Origin: Toxoplasma gondii ME49
Lineage: Eukaryota > Apicomplexa > Conoidasida > Eucoccidiorida > Sarcocystidae
Assembly (NCBI RefSeq): GCF_000006565.2
Contig: NC_031478.1
Coordinates: 1,967,874-2,031,873, forward strand
Direction of reading: 5' to 3'
Length of the DNA: 64,000 nucleotides
The notes below the pieces were generated by a model that was given only the letters and a program-made list of their open reading frames with translations, did no database searches and was not told the origin of the DNA. Every line of letters starts with the position of its first letter. The first letter of the stretch is position 1. A program made the translations under genes and the position numbers. Of this stretch, positions 14,901 through 26,233 are shown piece by piece.

Positions 14901-16710
14901 GTCTGCACAAGGTGGCGCCTCAGGAAACGGCCCTCCGAAGTCTGGAACCGGGTCGGACGGGTCCAAGGAAAGCTCGGACCGGTTTGCGGAAGACGGATCC
15001 AGACCTTCTGGGGGGAAATTGGATGATACGGCCCCGAAGCAGTCTGGAACGGCTCCTCAGGCGGGGAGTACCAGTCGAGTTACGGGGGGCAAGTCTCGCT
15101 CAGCCAACGGAAGCGGGGCAGGAGCGGGTAACGAAGGCAGCACGGACGCGAATGATGGCGCAGCCAAAACAACGGGAGCCGATAACTGTGTGGAAACTGC
15201 ATCCGCATCTGGGGAGAAGGAGGAGCAGCCCGAATCGAAGACCGCGAGCACGCCTAGGAAACGCCGCCGTATCAGGAAGGATGCGGAGGCCAAGAACAAA
15301 GGCGTCTCCGCGGACAGGACTGGAACTGCGGGTGAGGCCCCTCGGTCGCCAGTGCAGAGCACGGAGACAGCACAGCCCTTCTCAGGGTGTGGCATGAAAC
15401 CCGAAGACTCAGGTCAGTTTCGAATCGCCCCAGGGGTCCCTACCGAGGGCGTTTGCCCTCAGGGAGTGTCATGGGGCGTGCAGCAGCAAGCACCGGCATA
15501 CTCAGTGGCGTCGCGAGATCCCGGAGCGTGCCTTCCTTACGCAGCGGCGCCATGCCACGCGAGCGCTTCCGTCCGCTACGGCATGGCGGTGGCGACGCGG
15601 CCACAGTACTCGTCGTACCCCTACATGTCGAGTGTGTACCCCGGACCTGGGGTGGAAAGGTCTGCAGGGGATCTGCAAATTGAATGCGACGCTGCGACGC
15701 CTGCGTCTCCGGCAACAGGGGCTGCACCCCCGTGTCAGGCCCCTTTGAGTTCGGGAAGCCCGTACGGCAGTTTGCCCTACGACCTTGACCACACAGGTCA
15801 GCCTCTGGCGGGGAACCCTTTGCGGCCCGCGGCTCCCACAGGGTCTGGCTCTGTGCCGCCGGGATCTTCGACTCCGTGGTCAGCACAGTCCCACCAGGCC
15901 TACGGGGCGTCGCCTGGTTGCCATGGGATGCCGCAAGCGAGGCAGATGGGAGAGTGCGGAGTGGAAAATGGCGCCTATGTGGGTCAGGGAGTGCCGCCAC
16001 ACTCGCAGGGCATGCCGATTTCCGGTGGCTTCGAGCTTCCATATCCCCAGATGGGAAGTTCATGGGGATCGACTGGGAACGTGCCGAATCAGGTGTACCC
16101 GTCAAGCAGCAGACCCGAAGAAGGTGAGGATGCCAGTGGACAGGGACAGCATGTGGGTCACAGCGAGTTCTCGCCGGTGAAACCCGAAATGTGCTCTTCT
16201 TTGTATCCTCCGACTCACCTCATGCAAGACTGGCGCCCGTTCCACGGGGACGTGTTGGGATCTCAGCCGGGCCGCGGATCGGCTGCGCTAGGCCCTTCCG
16301 CCCCGAATCTCTCTTCTGCCTCTCCAGGCGGAGACAGTCGGGACTGTCTCATGCAAATGCCCGGTAGCAGGGGGGCACCGGGAGCGCAAAACCCCCCCAC
16401 GTGTCACTTGCAAGCTCAGCACATCGCGGGAGAGCACGCAGACAGTGCCAGTCCAGCGCTTCGGTCAAACCAGACAGGCGGGTGGGTCCTGACGGCTCGA
16501 GGCTGCGAGGGAGGCGACAGCGGTAGGGGTCCGGAGTCTGCGTCCTCCACTACAGAAACGGGGTCGGCCTCCAGAGCTGTCATCATGGGTCTAGGAACGG
16601 AGGACGGAGAAGACGATCCAGCGAGAGAACGTCAGGATGAAGACGGCGGCTTGTTCCAGAGAAGTGTCCCTTTATCCCCGTTGCTCTCTGGCTACCACCC
16701 CCTGTTGTAG
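11971..16710 (+). CDS. Large Pro/Gly/Ser-rich basic protein, probably nuclear, unknown function
   Basis: This is a single open frame of 1579 codons with no intron needed. The first in-frame ATG is used; a later start is possible because the first 300 residues are low-complexity Ser/Gly. Residues about 315-380 form the one compact, helix-like region (from ERRHLLSLLRRRYRADLPRS to about ARLLNCEQEASQLL). A Met/Pro/Gly/Ser-rich central part follows (about 690-850). Basic clusters resembling nuclear localisation signals or AT-hook-like stretches come next: RRSRKKPSPRP near 855, KRSRKRGS near 900, PRKRRRIRKD near 1095. A short motif HTARCKKSGRFCTREEA near 926 precedes an alanine run. The C-terminal third is Gly/Pro/Tyr/Gln-rich and ends acidic. 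No AP2, bromodomain, PHD or kinase motif was recognised. A disordered transcription or chromatin cofactor is an inference only. GC content and codon use differ visibly from the flanks, supporting real coding. Confidence 0.8.
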   Translation: MTFAGTGVGGLGVGTSAPQRGTQGASSHIPFSDFVSCNSVSSCVAVPGCSRKGRFSEKPSEPVRLIQRSGASSPQSEDVFGRFCSVSTTTESLLSGGCRGRGGHSVLNNGFFTSTGSPSEVDWLSRGGSSSSHSGPECVQEGPDSEEEISVQGKRVGGDKSVFPFPECFSVEHVFRVEDREGGSQVGKHGDSRGPHPEAAADDISCASTAVDLQRDPVGNTVDSQSDTSPAFIWDTSSRSKSFFFVTTTSVPPGTTCAAADLQSRTGARALSNSSDTGVLLPQENFCDQEIPQYPSSFSIPVSPPFAASAHLVSSDERRHLLSLLRRRYRADLPRSKALLSEHLGRLNISNLSSSSATELWMVARLLNCEQEASQLLGASCGAASLNPGGRDCLAEDGSPGRGTMDAMKTAEVPVEREASGGPLEMRTDQDAAPTAAQTPQFDPALNRDSHPYPVGSSPSHVAPGMCHGASSGSRNPGNVADRRADEGQSVWAWSDSSCPTGTASSSSSHTSPHAPHAHSASDAALGCAQVPLPEPRATEILADVAYGSPPAPALVPSPPLQPADRFNYSPGQPTQQVPLDSQWWMEGDRESHHSVPTPYPPGDNSGHPNISFMRRGPQPESLGSEPSGFRTAPRGSEIGASDAKGHLESGSPALVMLPPVGGPAGPGSRDSVHPGFAVTPRLPGVNFGGTMHHQGPHSSGILIHTPPHGPMGYPNPVASRAPGDHQQVLQLPDTVGGPANLPGLSGGVAGACPAPGAFLQSSPMGPQHHGGMMPSGMPSPYCMSSPMGARPSSPLPNMVAMGSVMGPPGSQASPGSRPAVVEPNRMVPSGMGMAPGAGGADDSPGGAAAKGSPRRSRKKPSPRPVDGSFGNPSSPGGVAVAGGNPPLPGRPPAPQHPKRSRKRGSAANAEGGADPQPRQPRPWQHTARCKKSGRFCTREEAAQAAAEAAAAAAEGSGEGGEKSGEAAKKSGSDNAPSAQGGASGNGPPKSGTGSDGSKESSDRFAEDGSRPSGGKLDDTAPKQSGTAPQAGSTSRVTGGKSRSANGSGAGAGNEGSTDANDGAAKTTGADNCVETASASGEKEEQPESKTASTPRKRRRIRKDAEAKNKGVSADRTGTAGEAPRSPVQSTETAQPFSGCGMKPEDSGQFRIAPGVPTEGVCPQGVSWGVQQQAPAYSVASRDPGACLPYAAAPCHASASVRYGMAVATRPQYSSYPYMSSVYPGPGVERSAGDLQIECDAATPASPATGAAPPCQAPLSSGSPYGSLPYDLDHTGQPLAGNPLRPAAPTGSGSVPPGSSTPWSAQSHQAYGASPGCHGMPQARQMGECGVENGAYVGQGVPPHSQGMPISGGFELPYPQMGSSWGSTGNVPNQVYPSSSRPEEGEDASGQGQHVGHSEFSPVKPEMCSSLYPPTHLMQDWRPFHGDVLGSQPGRGSAALGPSAPNLSSASPGGDSRDCLMQMPGSRGAPGAQNPPTCHLQAQHIAGEHADSASPALRSNQTGGWVLTARGCEGGDSGRGPESASSTTETGSASRAVIMGLGTEDGEDDPARERQDEDGGLFQRSVPLSPLLSGYHPLL

Positions 16711-19700
16711 AAAGGGGGGGACGGAGATCGGGCTCTCAATGAAGTGTCCTATCAGCAGAGGGAAATGAGTAAGAACGTTAGTGTGCTAGCTACAGTGAAA
16801 CAGTTGGGGCGCGTTTTTGCCGGGGCATTTCGTCTGTATCTTCTTCCCGGTGTTCCTACTGGAGCAGACGGAGAGGGCGAAGGACGGCTTTTGACTGCGT
16901 TGCCGTTTTCGGCAGTGTTCCTTGAATGGCCACTGCAACGTCTGCGTTCCGTGGTGGTTCGAAATAGTGCAACATGCAAGCGGAGAATGCGAGGAAAGCA
17001 GCAGGTGTTAAAAGTGTTCCACGTGAATCGAATTCCGTTCTTGGGGAAATCTTTTTTTTTCTTCAAGACGCTGTGCTAGAGGGTGAATCAGATGCTTGGT
17101 TCGAAATGATTTCTGAGAAGGGTACTACGTGGCCTTTGCCGTTTGAAGGGACCTTTATGTGCGGGTACTCTACCGCGTCCTACTTACGTTTGTTTCCTGC
17201 TTGTCTACTGTGGGCTACGCCTCCGGAGATTGCCGGTTTCCATATCTTTCTCAGAAGCACCATCGTAAGAAACAGTATCACACAGAAGCACCATTTTTGC
17301 TACTGTTCGACGGGACTGGCAGTCTCGGACACGAATTTTTTCATCCTCCATAACCTTGATTTTGTTGAAGGGAAAGGTCCGTTGGTGCTTGTGACAGGCT
17401 GCAGAACAGCTTCATCCCGTTCTTGCCGGCGTCCTTGTGCCCACATGTGAGCCGGCAGTTTCGGCGTGTAGAGGGAACCGGCATATTATGCGGAAAGACG
17501 CGTGTGTTTGCGTCCGTTCCACATCTTAATTGTTCGGGGTGTGGAAGGTGGATCTGTTTGCACGCAAGTGGCGGCAGCCTTGCGCTAAGTGGCTTCTCAT
17601 GCTGTCATGAAACAGTGAAAGTGTTTGTATTTTGAGTGGCAATCTCCTTAATTAGTACGATTATGCTTCACATACGTACCCGTTGCGCGGTCGCATCGTT
17701 TACCAAGACTCTCGGCCTGCAGAACCCGTTCTTGACTCTCCTGCTCTATGTGAAAGAACCGGGGGCTTCTGGAGAGATACGGATCTCGTTCCTCTGCCTT
17801 TGCAGGGGAGTATGGAACAACGGTCCTCCGAAAGCGGATCCGGCCCAGCCGTCTGGTGCAGACGACGGATTCTTGGCTGTTCAGTGGACTGGAGAAGGCA
17901 GGCCTGAGATTGCGTTATTGTGCGCCTGTGTGGAGCCATCTTGAATGGACACGGTGAGAGCGACCGTGTCTGTAGATGTTCCAGCGTAGCGGGAATTCGA
18001 GACTCCCACACGGGACCAAAGAATCACCGGAGACACGGCGTTTGTGCGGACTAGAAAAAAATGCAGAGGAGGGCCAAGGGTAAGGGGCCGAGCGCGACCA
18101 GGCCAAGTCGGGTAGTAATTGGTACAATCTGTTCTGAGGAAAGACAGAGACTATTGAGGAGCGGAGGAGCTTTCGTGGGTGTCTGGGTCTTAGCTGTTCA
18201 TCCTTGAAGGTTTCTGAACGCATTACAGGTTGGAGGGATGGAGGGCCGCACAGTATGTGGACGGCTGAAGATTTTCAGTGTGAAAGGTGTTATTCGTCCG
18301 CCTTGGACATTCGCTTGATTGAGATGCCTACAATATTTGTCGGCTGTGTAATGTTATAACGGTGCATCGGGAGTTTTGCTTGGTCTGCTGAAGATTTCGG
18401 CAAACGCGTTTTGGGGTTTCTGTGACGCGAAACGAAGAAGTCTGTGTGGTCTTACCAGACCTTGCAGAAAACCACGAGGGATGGAAGCTGTAACTCGTTT
18501 ACATTTCCCCATGTTCCTGTGTGGTTCAGGAGAACTGTATAGTCATTTGAAGAAACAATGGTCATTCGCACAGTAGTGTGAGCACCGACGGCCATCCTGG
18601 TGGGTGTTCGTACGCGTGGCGGGTGCAGCTCTTATCCCTTTTTTAAAAGTGGACAGCGTTTAAGGAAATGCCAAACGCTTTTTCCTGTATACGGTCACTC
18701 GAGGGAAACCTGGTTCTGAAGTTTGTGTGCATGGAAATTTTAAAAACTTGAAGCTTGAAGCATGTGGCTGCGGCCACGGAACCACCGCTTGTGGTATTCC
18801 CGGAACTAGAGCAGAGACGACCCTCTGAGCGGAGGTCTGTGGTCTTTGCGTTCTCTTTTGTTTTGAACGGGTCACAAACGGTTCAGGGAGAGCTAACTGT
18901 TGTTGCGTAATGTTTCTAAGCTTTCAGTAATTTCATTGCCCATAGGTGCGACATTGCAACATGGTGCAGGGCAAGAACGGGAAAACGGTGTGGTTTCCTC
19001 AGGGGGAGATGGAGAAGTCGAGAGCAAAGAAGCACGTCGTAGGGAGAGAAGTGCTACAGTCAGCGAGGGACGGGTTGTCACGTTCAGACTCTGGTGACAA
19101 AAGCGGAAGCGGAGAGAGTGCACTAGTTTCTGCGAGAAGTGTCGAGTGGGACTGGTGGATTTGCGTTTGCGGTCGTACGTCACTCGTTTGTAGACCTTTT
19201 GCTAGTGCCGAATCGTCCGTCCGACGTGCATTCATGTCGAAAACGGGTTCTCCTGCCAACTTCTCACACCCAGCGTGCGTCGGAAGATCGTGGAAATGGC
19301 AACTCTGTTGCACAATTTTTCTCTTTCATTCACTATACGCACCATTGGGAAGCGATCAGTGATAGCCTGTTGCCACTAGATGCGGATTCAACCTACAGAG
19401 AGATCACGGAACCCCCGGTTCCCCACACAAAACGAGAAAGCACTTTACAACTGACGCCTGTCTGCAGCGCTGCGGTCCAACATCTTCTGTACTGTATGGC
19501 ATTTAAGAGACACCCAGTTGGATGTGAAAGGTAAACTAGCGTTGCACCGATTGCCCCACAGTAATAAGGTATCTGTCTTGCATTTCGATATACTTCCGCT
19601 CTTTGTAGATTTGCTTGCGTTCAACGTCAAGCCCCGGAAGAAGCAGCAGGACGGCAATTGGGTTGTATGCTACAGCTGCCTCTGGTATTCGTGTGTTGTA

Positions 19701-21802
19701 TCCATTAGCATGACTCGAGTTGTGTGACTGCCGTTGTAGCCATTTATCTACCGCTTCAGATCCCCCGCAGTGCCATCACTGGACATCCGGAAGTCTGCAT
19801 TCTAGACATCGCTGGATTCTCAGTACTTTCCAAAACTCTCTGCATCCATCTAGAACGGGCTTCATTAGCCGGTCTGTGACTCTGGCGAGGGGCTTGCATC
19901 TTCGTCCTAGGCTCTCTAGTTTGGGTATATAATACGGCCGGATACTACAGGAGTAGTTATACGTAATGCATGCGTGTACATTGGAGTATGCGATAATCCA
20001 TTGACGATAACCTTAGAATTGATCCAAGCACTGGCTGCTCGAATGCGACACGCCGGTTCCAACTGAGACACTCAGTTAAACAGAGATCGTGGTGGTGAGG
20101 CCCGGAGGTAAACAACACAGTCAAGTTCTTGCGACAACGAGATTTCTTTCGCCCTGTGCCGAGAAATCCAAGTGTTTAGGCAGCGGCCAGCAGGTCGTTT
20201 CCCTGAAGCTCGAGGTGCTGGGCTTCAACATCCTGCCGGTATTCGTGTCTGCTTGGAAACCGTAGTCATTAACGTTGTTGTTTCAGGGTAAGCATAGAAC
20301 CACACATAAAAACACAGTGTTTGTGCTCCGTCTTTCGAGGGGGCCTGCTTGTTTCCGGATGTTATAAAATCGATTACTAGTAAGCGCACAACTCTGAAAT
20401 GTGTCTCCGAGTTCCTACATTAATACGCAGCACTGCCTCCACTGATTTGCCAACATTTTGCATGGGGACAAAAAAGACTATCTTTCGAGAATACATGCTC
20501 CATTGATTCAGGCTTAGAGCGGTGTGCTACAACATTTTCGCGTGCTGCAGTTGTTCCGAGGCTTGTAAATTTGGCACTTTTAGTCAAGACTAGATCGTGT
20601 CACGAATCAGTGTTTTTCACGTGCGGTAGCGTATCAAATGCGGCACTGATTCGCATCGACGGCGAACAGAGGATTTAGCAAAGACAGCTGACACGACTGT
20701 ATGCTGTGCCTAATCTCCTTCCAAGAGGGACGGGACCATCACCAGAGTTTGAGCCTACAGGCGGAGAAGAGTGCGATCTGTTCGGTGGGCGATTTCCTTG
20801 CGGATCAAGAGACATGTCAGCTGTGAAAGTAGCGATACACCAATCGGGACGGTCAGCCCGAGTATTTAATTGAATTTTGAACGTCGTTACAAATCAGTCT
20901 GCACTGTTGACGCGAAGCCGGGCACTCTTACTGTCGGACAATGCCGACAAGTGCCGTTGAGCGTTTCTTGCACCAGAAGGTCAATGGCTGCAGTGAATTT
21001 CCCTATAGAAGAAAATTTTCGAGTATCGTTTCTGCTTCTGTGATGCTCCGCTGTTGTCAAGCATCATCTACTTTTGTCGATATACCACACAAGCTTGTCT
21101 CAGCCGACAGCTAATAGTTCTTAGTATTTTATTAGCGCCCGACTTCCGCGAGATACATCACGGATAAGACACTTCTCTTGTGGTTTGTCCGAGTTCTGTT
21201 TTCTTCAGAGGTTGCGACTTCTGTTCAATGCCTTTGACGGTTCGACTATGTGGTCACCGCTCGACGGATTTTGCCTGTCTCTACGCAGAGACCCTGGGGC
21301 TGGTTTCACTACTTTTGTCCTGCCTCGCTGCTTCCATTTTCCGTTTCTTCTGGACCATGGAAAAGGCGAGAGACAAAGACGACCATTTTCGGCTACTGGA
21401 TTGCTGCATGTTCACAGCTTGGCGTGTCTTCGGTGGGGGCGGTTCGAGGCTCATGCCCGTTTCCGCCCTATTGCGTAGAAAATATTCGTAGTCCACGTCA
21501 ATCGAAGATTTCAGCACAAGTGCTTGGTCTGCAATACCTTCACCCGTCGTTGCTGAAAGAGGCTTCTCTGAGGTAACGAAAAAATATTCAATGCCACTGA
21601 GAAAGTGGAAGCAGTTCACCAGGGCAGGTACACGATGGCCGGTGTCTTGATCCTACGAAAACAAATCAGAGAACCAAAAACATTTAAGCTCAATGATGAC
21701 ACGGAACCATGCAAGAATGTCCTCGTCTGATTTTCTGCAATCCACATGCAGCACACAACCCTCCAGCTCAGCGAACCGATCATTTGCGAAGGCCACCACC
21801 CT
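16711..21802. other. Long gap; possible extra minus-strand exon near its right edge
   Basis: From 16711 to about 21200 only short open frames without motifs occur; this presumably holds the 3' ends of the two converging genes. At the right edge, a minus-strand frame stays open from 21654 down to a stop at 21281. It is preceded by a pyrimidine-rich tract and AG acceptor (minus strand, just above 21654). It could be a 3' exon of an alternative transcript of the 21803-26233 gene. It has no recognised family. Confidence 0.35.
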
Positions 21803-24800
21803 TCAGATTGAGTTTGCTGCACTTGAAGCTTCAGTTAGCCTTTTCGCCAGGGCTAAGTGCCGGTCGATCGGGAAGTCCATATACTCACGCGGACTCTGGC
21901 TTACCGTTGTGTAGAAGTCGAGAAACATTTCTCGGTACATTTTCGTCGGTTTGTGCCCCTTTTCCTTCATCATAATCCATGTAGGTGAGAACTTGCCTAT
22001 AGGATCGGCCCAGTCCAAGATGCACCCTCGAAGCGCATTCGCCCAGCCGAATTCTTTCCCTTCTCTCCCGTTGAAAAATCGATCTCGAAGCCACTTGTTC
22101 ATGGCCGTTCCGATGTGTGTCCAGTCGTCGTGGTCTCGCAAGTCCAATTTCAAGTTCCTATCCACGTAGACTTTGATTCGTTCGAGGGTCTGCGCTTCTT
22201 CCGGTACGCACTTCCCGTGGCCTTGCCGACAGAACTTGAACACAACAACGGCGGACGCGTTTTTGCTTGGCTCCGTCTCTCCACCTGGGAATCCCGAACC
22301 ACCTGCAAGAGAAGCGGCCGGCGGCGCAGAATCGGGTGAGCTGGAAGGGTTCGATGTCTTGTCCTTCGAAAGCGATTCTGAAGATTCTTCTCCCTCAGCT
22401 GTCTCGCCCCCTGAGCCTGCTGCAGGTTCTTCGGGCGTTTTCGGAGGAGAGGCCGCAGACGCTTCTGCTGATTCTGCAGCTTTCTCAGGCATTCCCTGGC
22501 GTTTGCCTCTCGCTTCTTCTTCCACGGAAGCTTGCGATGTGTCGTCAGGCGATGAGGCTTCATCTCCGGGCTTTTTGTCGTCCTCTTTCTTCTCGGGCTC
22601 AGAAGGGTTTGCACCCTTTTCCTCATTCTCTGCTGATGCTGGAGAATTCATGGACTCTTTTTCGTCGGCGGGATTTGCCACATTCGCTTCATTTTCGGCT
22701 GAAGCAGAAGCTGTTTTTGTCCCCTGTTCATCCTCAGGCTTTGTCTTACCTTCCGCGTTTTCAGCCGACTTTGGAGCAGCATTACCATCGTTTCCACCTT
22801 CAGGCTTTGTATCGTTTTTCCCATTCTCAGCCGACTCTGGAGCAGCATTACTGTGTGACTCACCATCCGGCTTTGATTCACTGTTCTCATTCTCAGCCGC
22901 CTCTGGAGCAGCATTACTGTGTGATTCACCATCCGGCTTTGATTCACTGTTCTCATTCTCAGCCGCCTCTGGAGCAGCATTACTGTGTGATTCACCATCC
23001 GGCTTTGAATCATTTTTCTCATTCTCAGCCGCCTCTGAAGCAGCATTACTGTGTGATTCACCATCCGGCTTTGATTCACTGTTCTCATTCTCAGCCGCCT
23101 CTGGAGCAGTATTACTGTGTGATTCACCATCCGGCTTTGATTCACTGTTCTCATTCTCTGCCGTCTCTGGAGCAGCATTACTGTCTGATTCACCATCCGG
23201 CTTTGTATCGCTTTTCTCATTCTCTGCCGACTCTGGAGCAGCATTACTGTGTGATTCACCATCCGGCTTTGAATCATTTTTCTCATTTTCAGCCGACTCT
23301 GGAGCAGCATTACTCTTCGATTCGCCATCTGGTTTTGTATCACTTTTCTCATTTTCAGCCAGAGCCTGAGAATCGCTGCTGCCTTGCTCATCGCCAGGAT
23401 TTGTCTCCTTTTCCTCTTCCTCAGCAGGCGACGGTGTGGCCTTCTCGTTCGGTGACGCCGAAGGTTCTGAATTTGTGTGTTCTCCCACTTTGTCTCCCTC
23501 ACCACCACTTCCGCGTGTCGTCTCCGGGCTCGCTGCTTCGGCTCCTCGTGTCGCTTCCTCAGCTGTACCGTTCTCTTCAGCAGCATGCGCCGTTTCCTGC
23601 ACCTCAGCTGCTCCCTCTGGCGCCCGCGGCTGGTCCCTGGCTTCAGTTGCCGACCCTCCCGTTTTCTGCTCGTGTTCTACTCCGCTTGCGGCAGATTCGG
23701 AAGCGCCAGAAGTCTCTGATTCGTCAACTGAAGAGGTGGACACGGTTGTTGTCGTTGTTGTGGTCGTTGACGTTTCTCCAGACGCACCGGCTTGCTTCTC
23801 CGAACTCTCCTGAACGAAACAGAGAAACTCAGGAAGCTCTTCTTAGTATTAGCTCTTTCGCTATTCTGGGACGGGGAACCGCACTAGTGAAACCGATCTA
23901 GAACGAGACAAGCACCGACGCACTGTCGCGACTCGGGTTCAGGAAAAGAGCTAAGTCACACGTCTGTTTCGTTCGTTCTCCTAGTTGCTATGGACGCATC
24001 TGTAGCAAGCCAAATTGTATATCCTCATCGAGGATCGCTTCGGGATCAGGCATACTTGTGGGAGCAGCGTTTTCTTCGAACTTCTCAAACAGGGCCAAAT
24101 ATATATATATATATATACCATCATCGTTTGTCCTTGGCAACCGCACAGGCACGTCGCTTCTTCGGTTACGAAAACCCACAAAAAACGACATTCAGGTTTC
24201 TGCCGTGAAACAGTGGCCTTCTCACGTTGTGCGAATGCATATGCTGGAAGCACAGGATCCAGCAGAAGCCGTCAACTCAGACAGGAGCGCGGGCCTGATC
24301 CAGTTCGTTCTCTTCACACTTACACTCGCAGAAGACTCCTCATCCTTTTCATCCTCGTTGCGAACGGAGGTAATAATCGATATACGGGGCGTCCACAAAG
24401 AGTGGAGAAAGTTTACTGGACTCAACTGAAAGACACGAGAAAGAAAACACGAATGATCCGCTACACCTGTCATACCAAGTCGCACACGGAGATCGATTCG
24501 GGGTGCGTTAGTGCCCATCTTGACCTCGACGCCGCACGGCAAAGAAAATATAGTGCATGCAACTACATCCTTTCGCTCTTCAAGTAGCTTCTAATCCTGT
24601 GAGCGACCAGACACAAAAATCGAGTTTATCGTTGGGCGACATGTTTCATTGTCTTCATAACTCCATGGAAAACCGATCTTGCGGCGTCTGTGTCTCCGAT
24701 GGTGAATTAGAATGGAACACTTTGTGCTGTGCGGTACAGAAACAGGAGAAGCTACACACCAACCCCAGAAGAGCTGAGGGATTCTTCGCCTTTGTTATCC

Positions 24801-26233
24801 ACGGTAACCAACGAGGTCGCTTAAGTTTCCTCTAGAATCCAGCGCAAGACTCACCCAAAAAAGCAAAAAGTGCTACCGGGAAGTGAAGTGCACCAGTGCA
24901 TTCAAAGACATGAACCAAAGTCTGCAGGGAGATGACCGATCTACAGCGATGCTTGACTGTTCTATACAGATACGCCAAACTCAGGGCACAACATCAGCCC
25001 CGACGTTCGGGGTAGAATGGCAGATTTTAGAAGATTTTCAGCCACGCACATCTGCGACTTGTCCACCAGGTCTCCCTGACACCAGGAAGATACACAAGAT
25101 GACTTCGGGCATTGAGGCGACGTTCAACCCAAAAAGATAAGCCGGTGAAAGATACTGTGGAAGAATTCTTTCCCTCGGATCTCGTCGAAACACGGGAGAA
25201 TACGAACAGAATAAAGGAAACGCTGCCACGATGGCAGCTGACGACAACTAGGTACAACTGGAATGGACCTACGGAGACACAGCACAGAAATCCCCATAAA
25301 CCTTAGTTCTTCAAATATGCGCTGGATACCACTATTTAATATACTAAGCATAATGGCCCGAATCTAGCCTAAAAACAGGTATATCTCGACGCGAGGAGTT
25401 TGCAGCTTCGTCCTCGTAGATCAAACATCGCAACTTACGATCGTCATCCGCGTCGCGGATCTGATGGGAGGTGGGCTAAGGAAGGGAATCACCGGCGACA
25501 GCATGCGGTGGAAAAGCCCTCTCAATGGGTGGTAATCAGAAGAGCTCTCCGGAAAATCGTCAGAGCTTTTGTTCTCGGCGGTTGCCGAGGAACTCTCCTT
25601 GACATCTGCACTCTCATGCTGTGATTTCTGGTCCGTCTGCGCAGATTCGGAATTTCCCTTTGCTTCTGAGCCTGCTGCACTGCCATCCTCCCCCCTTTTT
25701 TCTGTGAATGAGAAACCAAAAGTAGGTAGAAGTGTGGAGGCGGCAGCCCCCGCCCGGTCACGTGACCGACGACGGCCGCCTCTCCCAGATCCTAGACGAG
25801 TCAGCACTCCTTCAGTGGCTGCGGGAAATGCTGCCTCTGCAGAGACTGCAGACGAACTACGGAAAGTGGTCCGCGATGAGGGATCTCCTTCCCCAGTGCT
25901 CTCAAATGCGGAGTGCGACAGGGACTCTCCTCTCGATAGTGCACTGGAGTCTCGGGCAGAATCGGGCATCTCCGAACTTTCTACAGAGTGCCTCGTGGGA
26001 GAAAGCAGGGAGGGGTCGAGCTCCGGAATAAAGGCGCGAGAGACAGAGGAGGAAGGAAGACTTAGGCCGGCAACTTGTCGGCAAAGCGGGCCACCGGCAA
26101 TTCCAACTGAGACGCAGCAAACTGAAAGGAGAACTAGATTCTGGAAAGAAATCTTTCCAGAAGACAAATTAGGCCGCCTGGAGCTGTGCCGGCAATCGGC
26201 GCGCCCGACGCCGAGTCGCATTTCTGCGTCCAT
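21803..26233 (-). CDS. Secreted or anchored acidic repeat protein, two exons, about 933 aa
   Basis: Model: complement of 25439-26233 joined to 21803-23809. Exon 1 starts at the first ATG (26233) and ends in phase 0 at a perfect GTAAGT. Exon 2 begins in phase 0 after a pyrimidine tract and AG, upstream of the GTG that opens the longest simple frame. Residues about 30-48 are a hydrophobic signal or signal-anchor segment after a basic N-terminus. The middle is rich in Glu, Ser, Ala, Pro and Thr and carries eleven tandem 22-residue units. The last 145 residues (about 789-933) are different: non-repetitive, with two Cys near FKFCRQGHGKC, then WTHIGTAMNKWLRDRFF, WANALRGCILDWADP and MYREMFLDFY. This looks like a folded helical domain. 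The plan (leader, disordered acidic repeat, folded tail) is common in coccidian dense-granule or vacuolar proteins, but no family name is supported. The 1.6-kb intron could hide a further small exon. Confidence 0.8.
22631..23356 (-). repeat. Eleven tandem 66-bp units encoding a 22-residue acidic repeat
   Basis: The units encode EN-x-x-x-x-x-KPDGES-x-SNAAPE-x-A variants. Reading in the coding direction (high to low coordinates), the first eight are close copies, with blocks of two or three nearly identical at DNA level. The last three keep the 22-residue spacing but have lost most of the sequence; a partial twelfth unit follows. Because 66 is a multiple of three, all frames on both strands stay open here. 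Confidence 0.95.
24099..24117. repeat. AT dinucleotide microsatellite
   Basis: Perfect alternating AT run inside the 1.6-kb intron of the minus-strand repeat-protein gene; it accounts for the Tyr-Ile runs in small frames on both strands. Confidence 0.95.

Noticed and set aside
14078..16127. Frames of 100-275 codons on both strands inside the 1579-codon gene
   Set aside because: GC-rich coding shadows with Arg/Pro/Gly bias. The large frame is uninterrupted for 4.7 kb and has the expected composition.
22173..23901. Long plus-strand frames (398 and 544 codons) opposite the repeat protein, and a second minus-strand frame of 312 codons
   Set aside because: The 66-bp repeat is a multiple of three and lacks stops in all frames, so these are by-products. 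Their translations are repetitive Ser/Phe, His/Pro or Arg/Met shadows with no splice or start logic.
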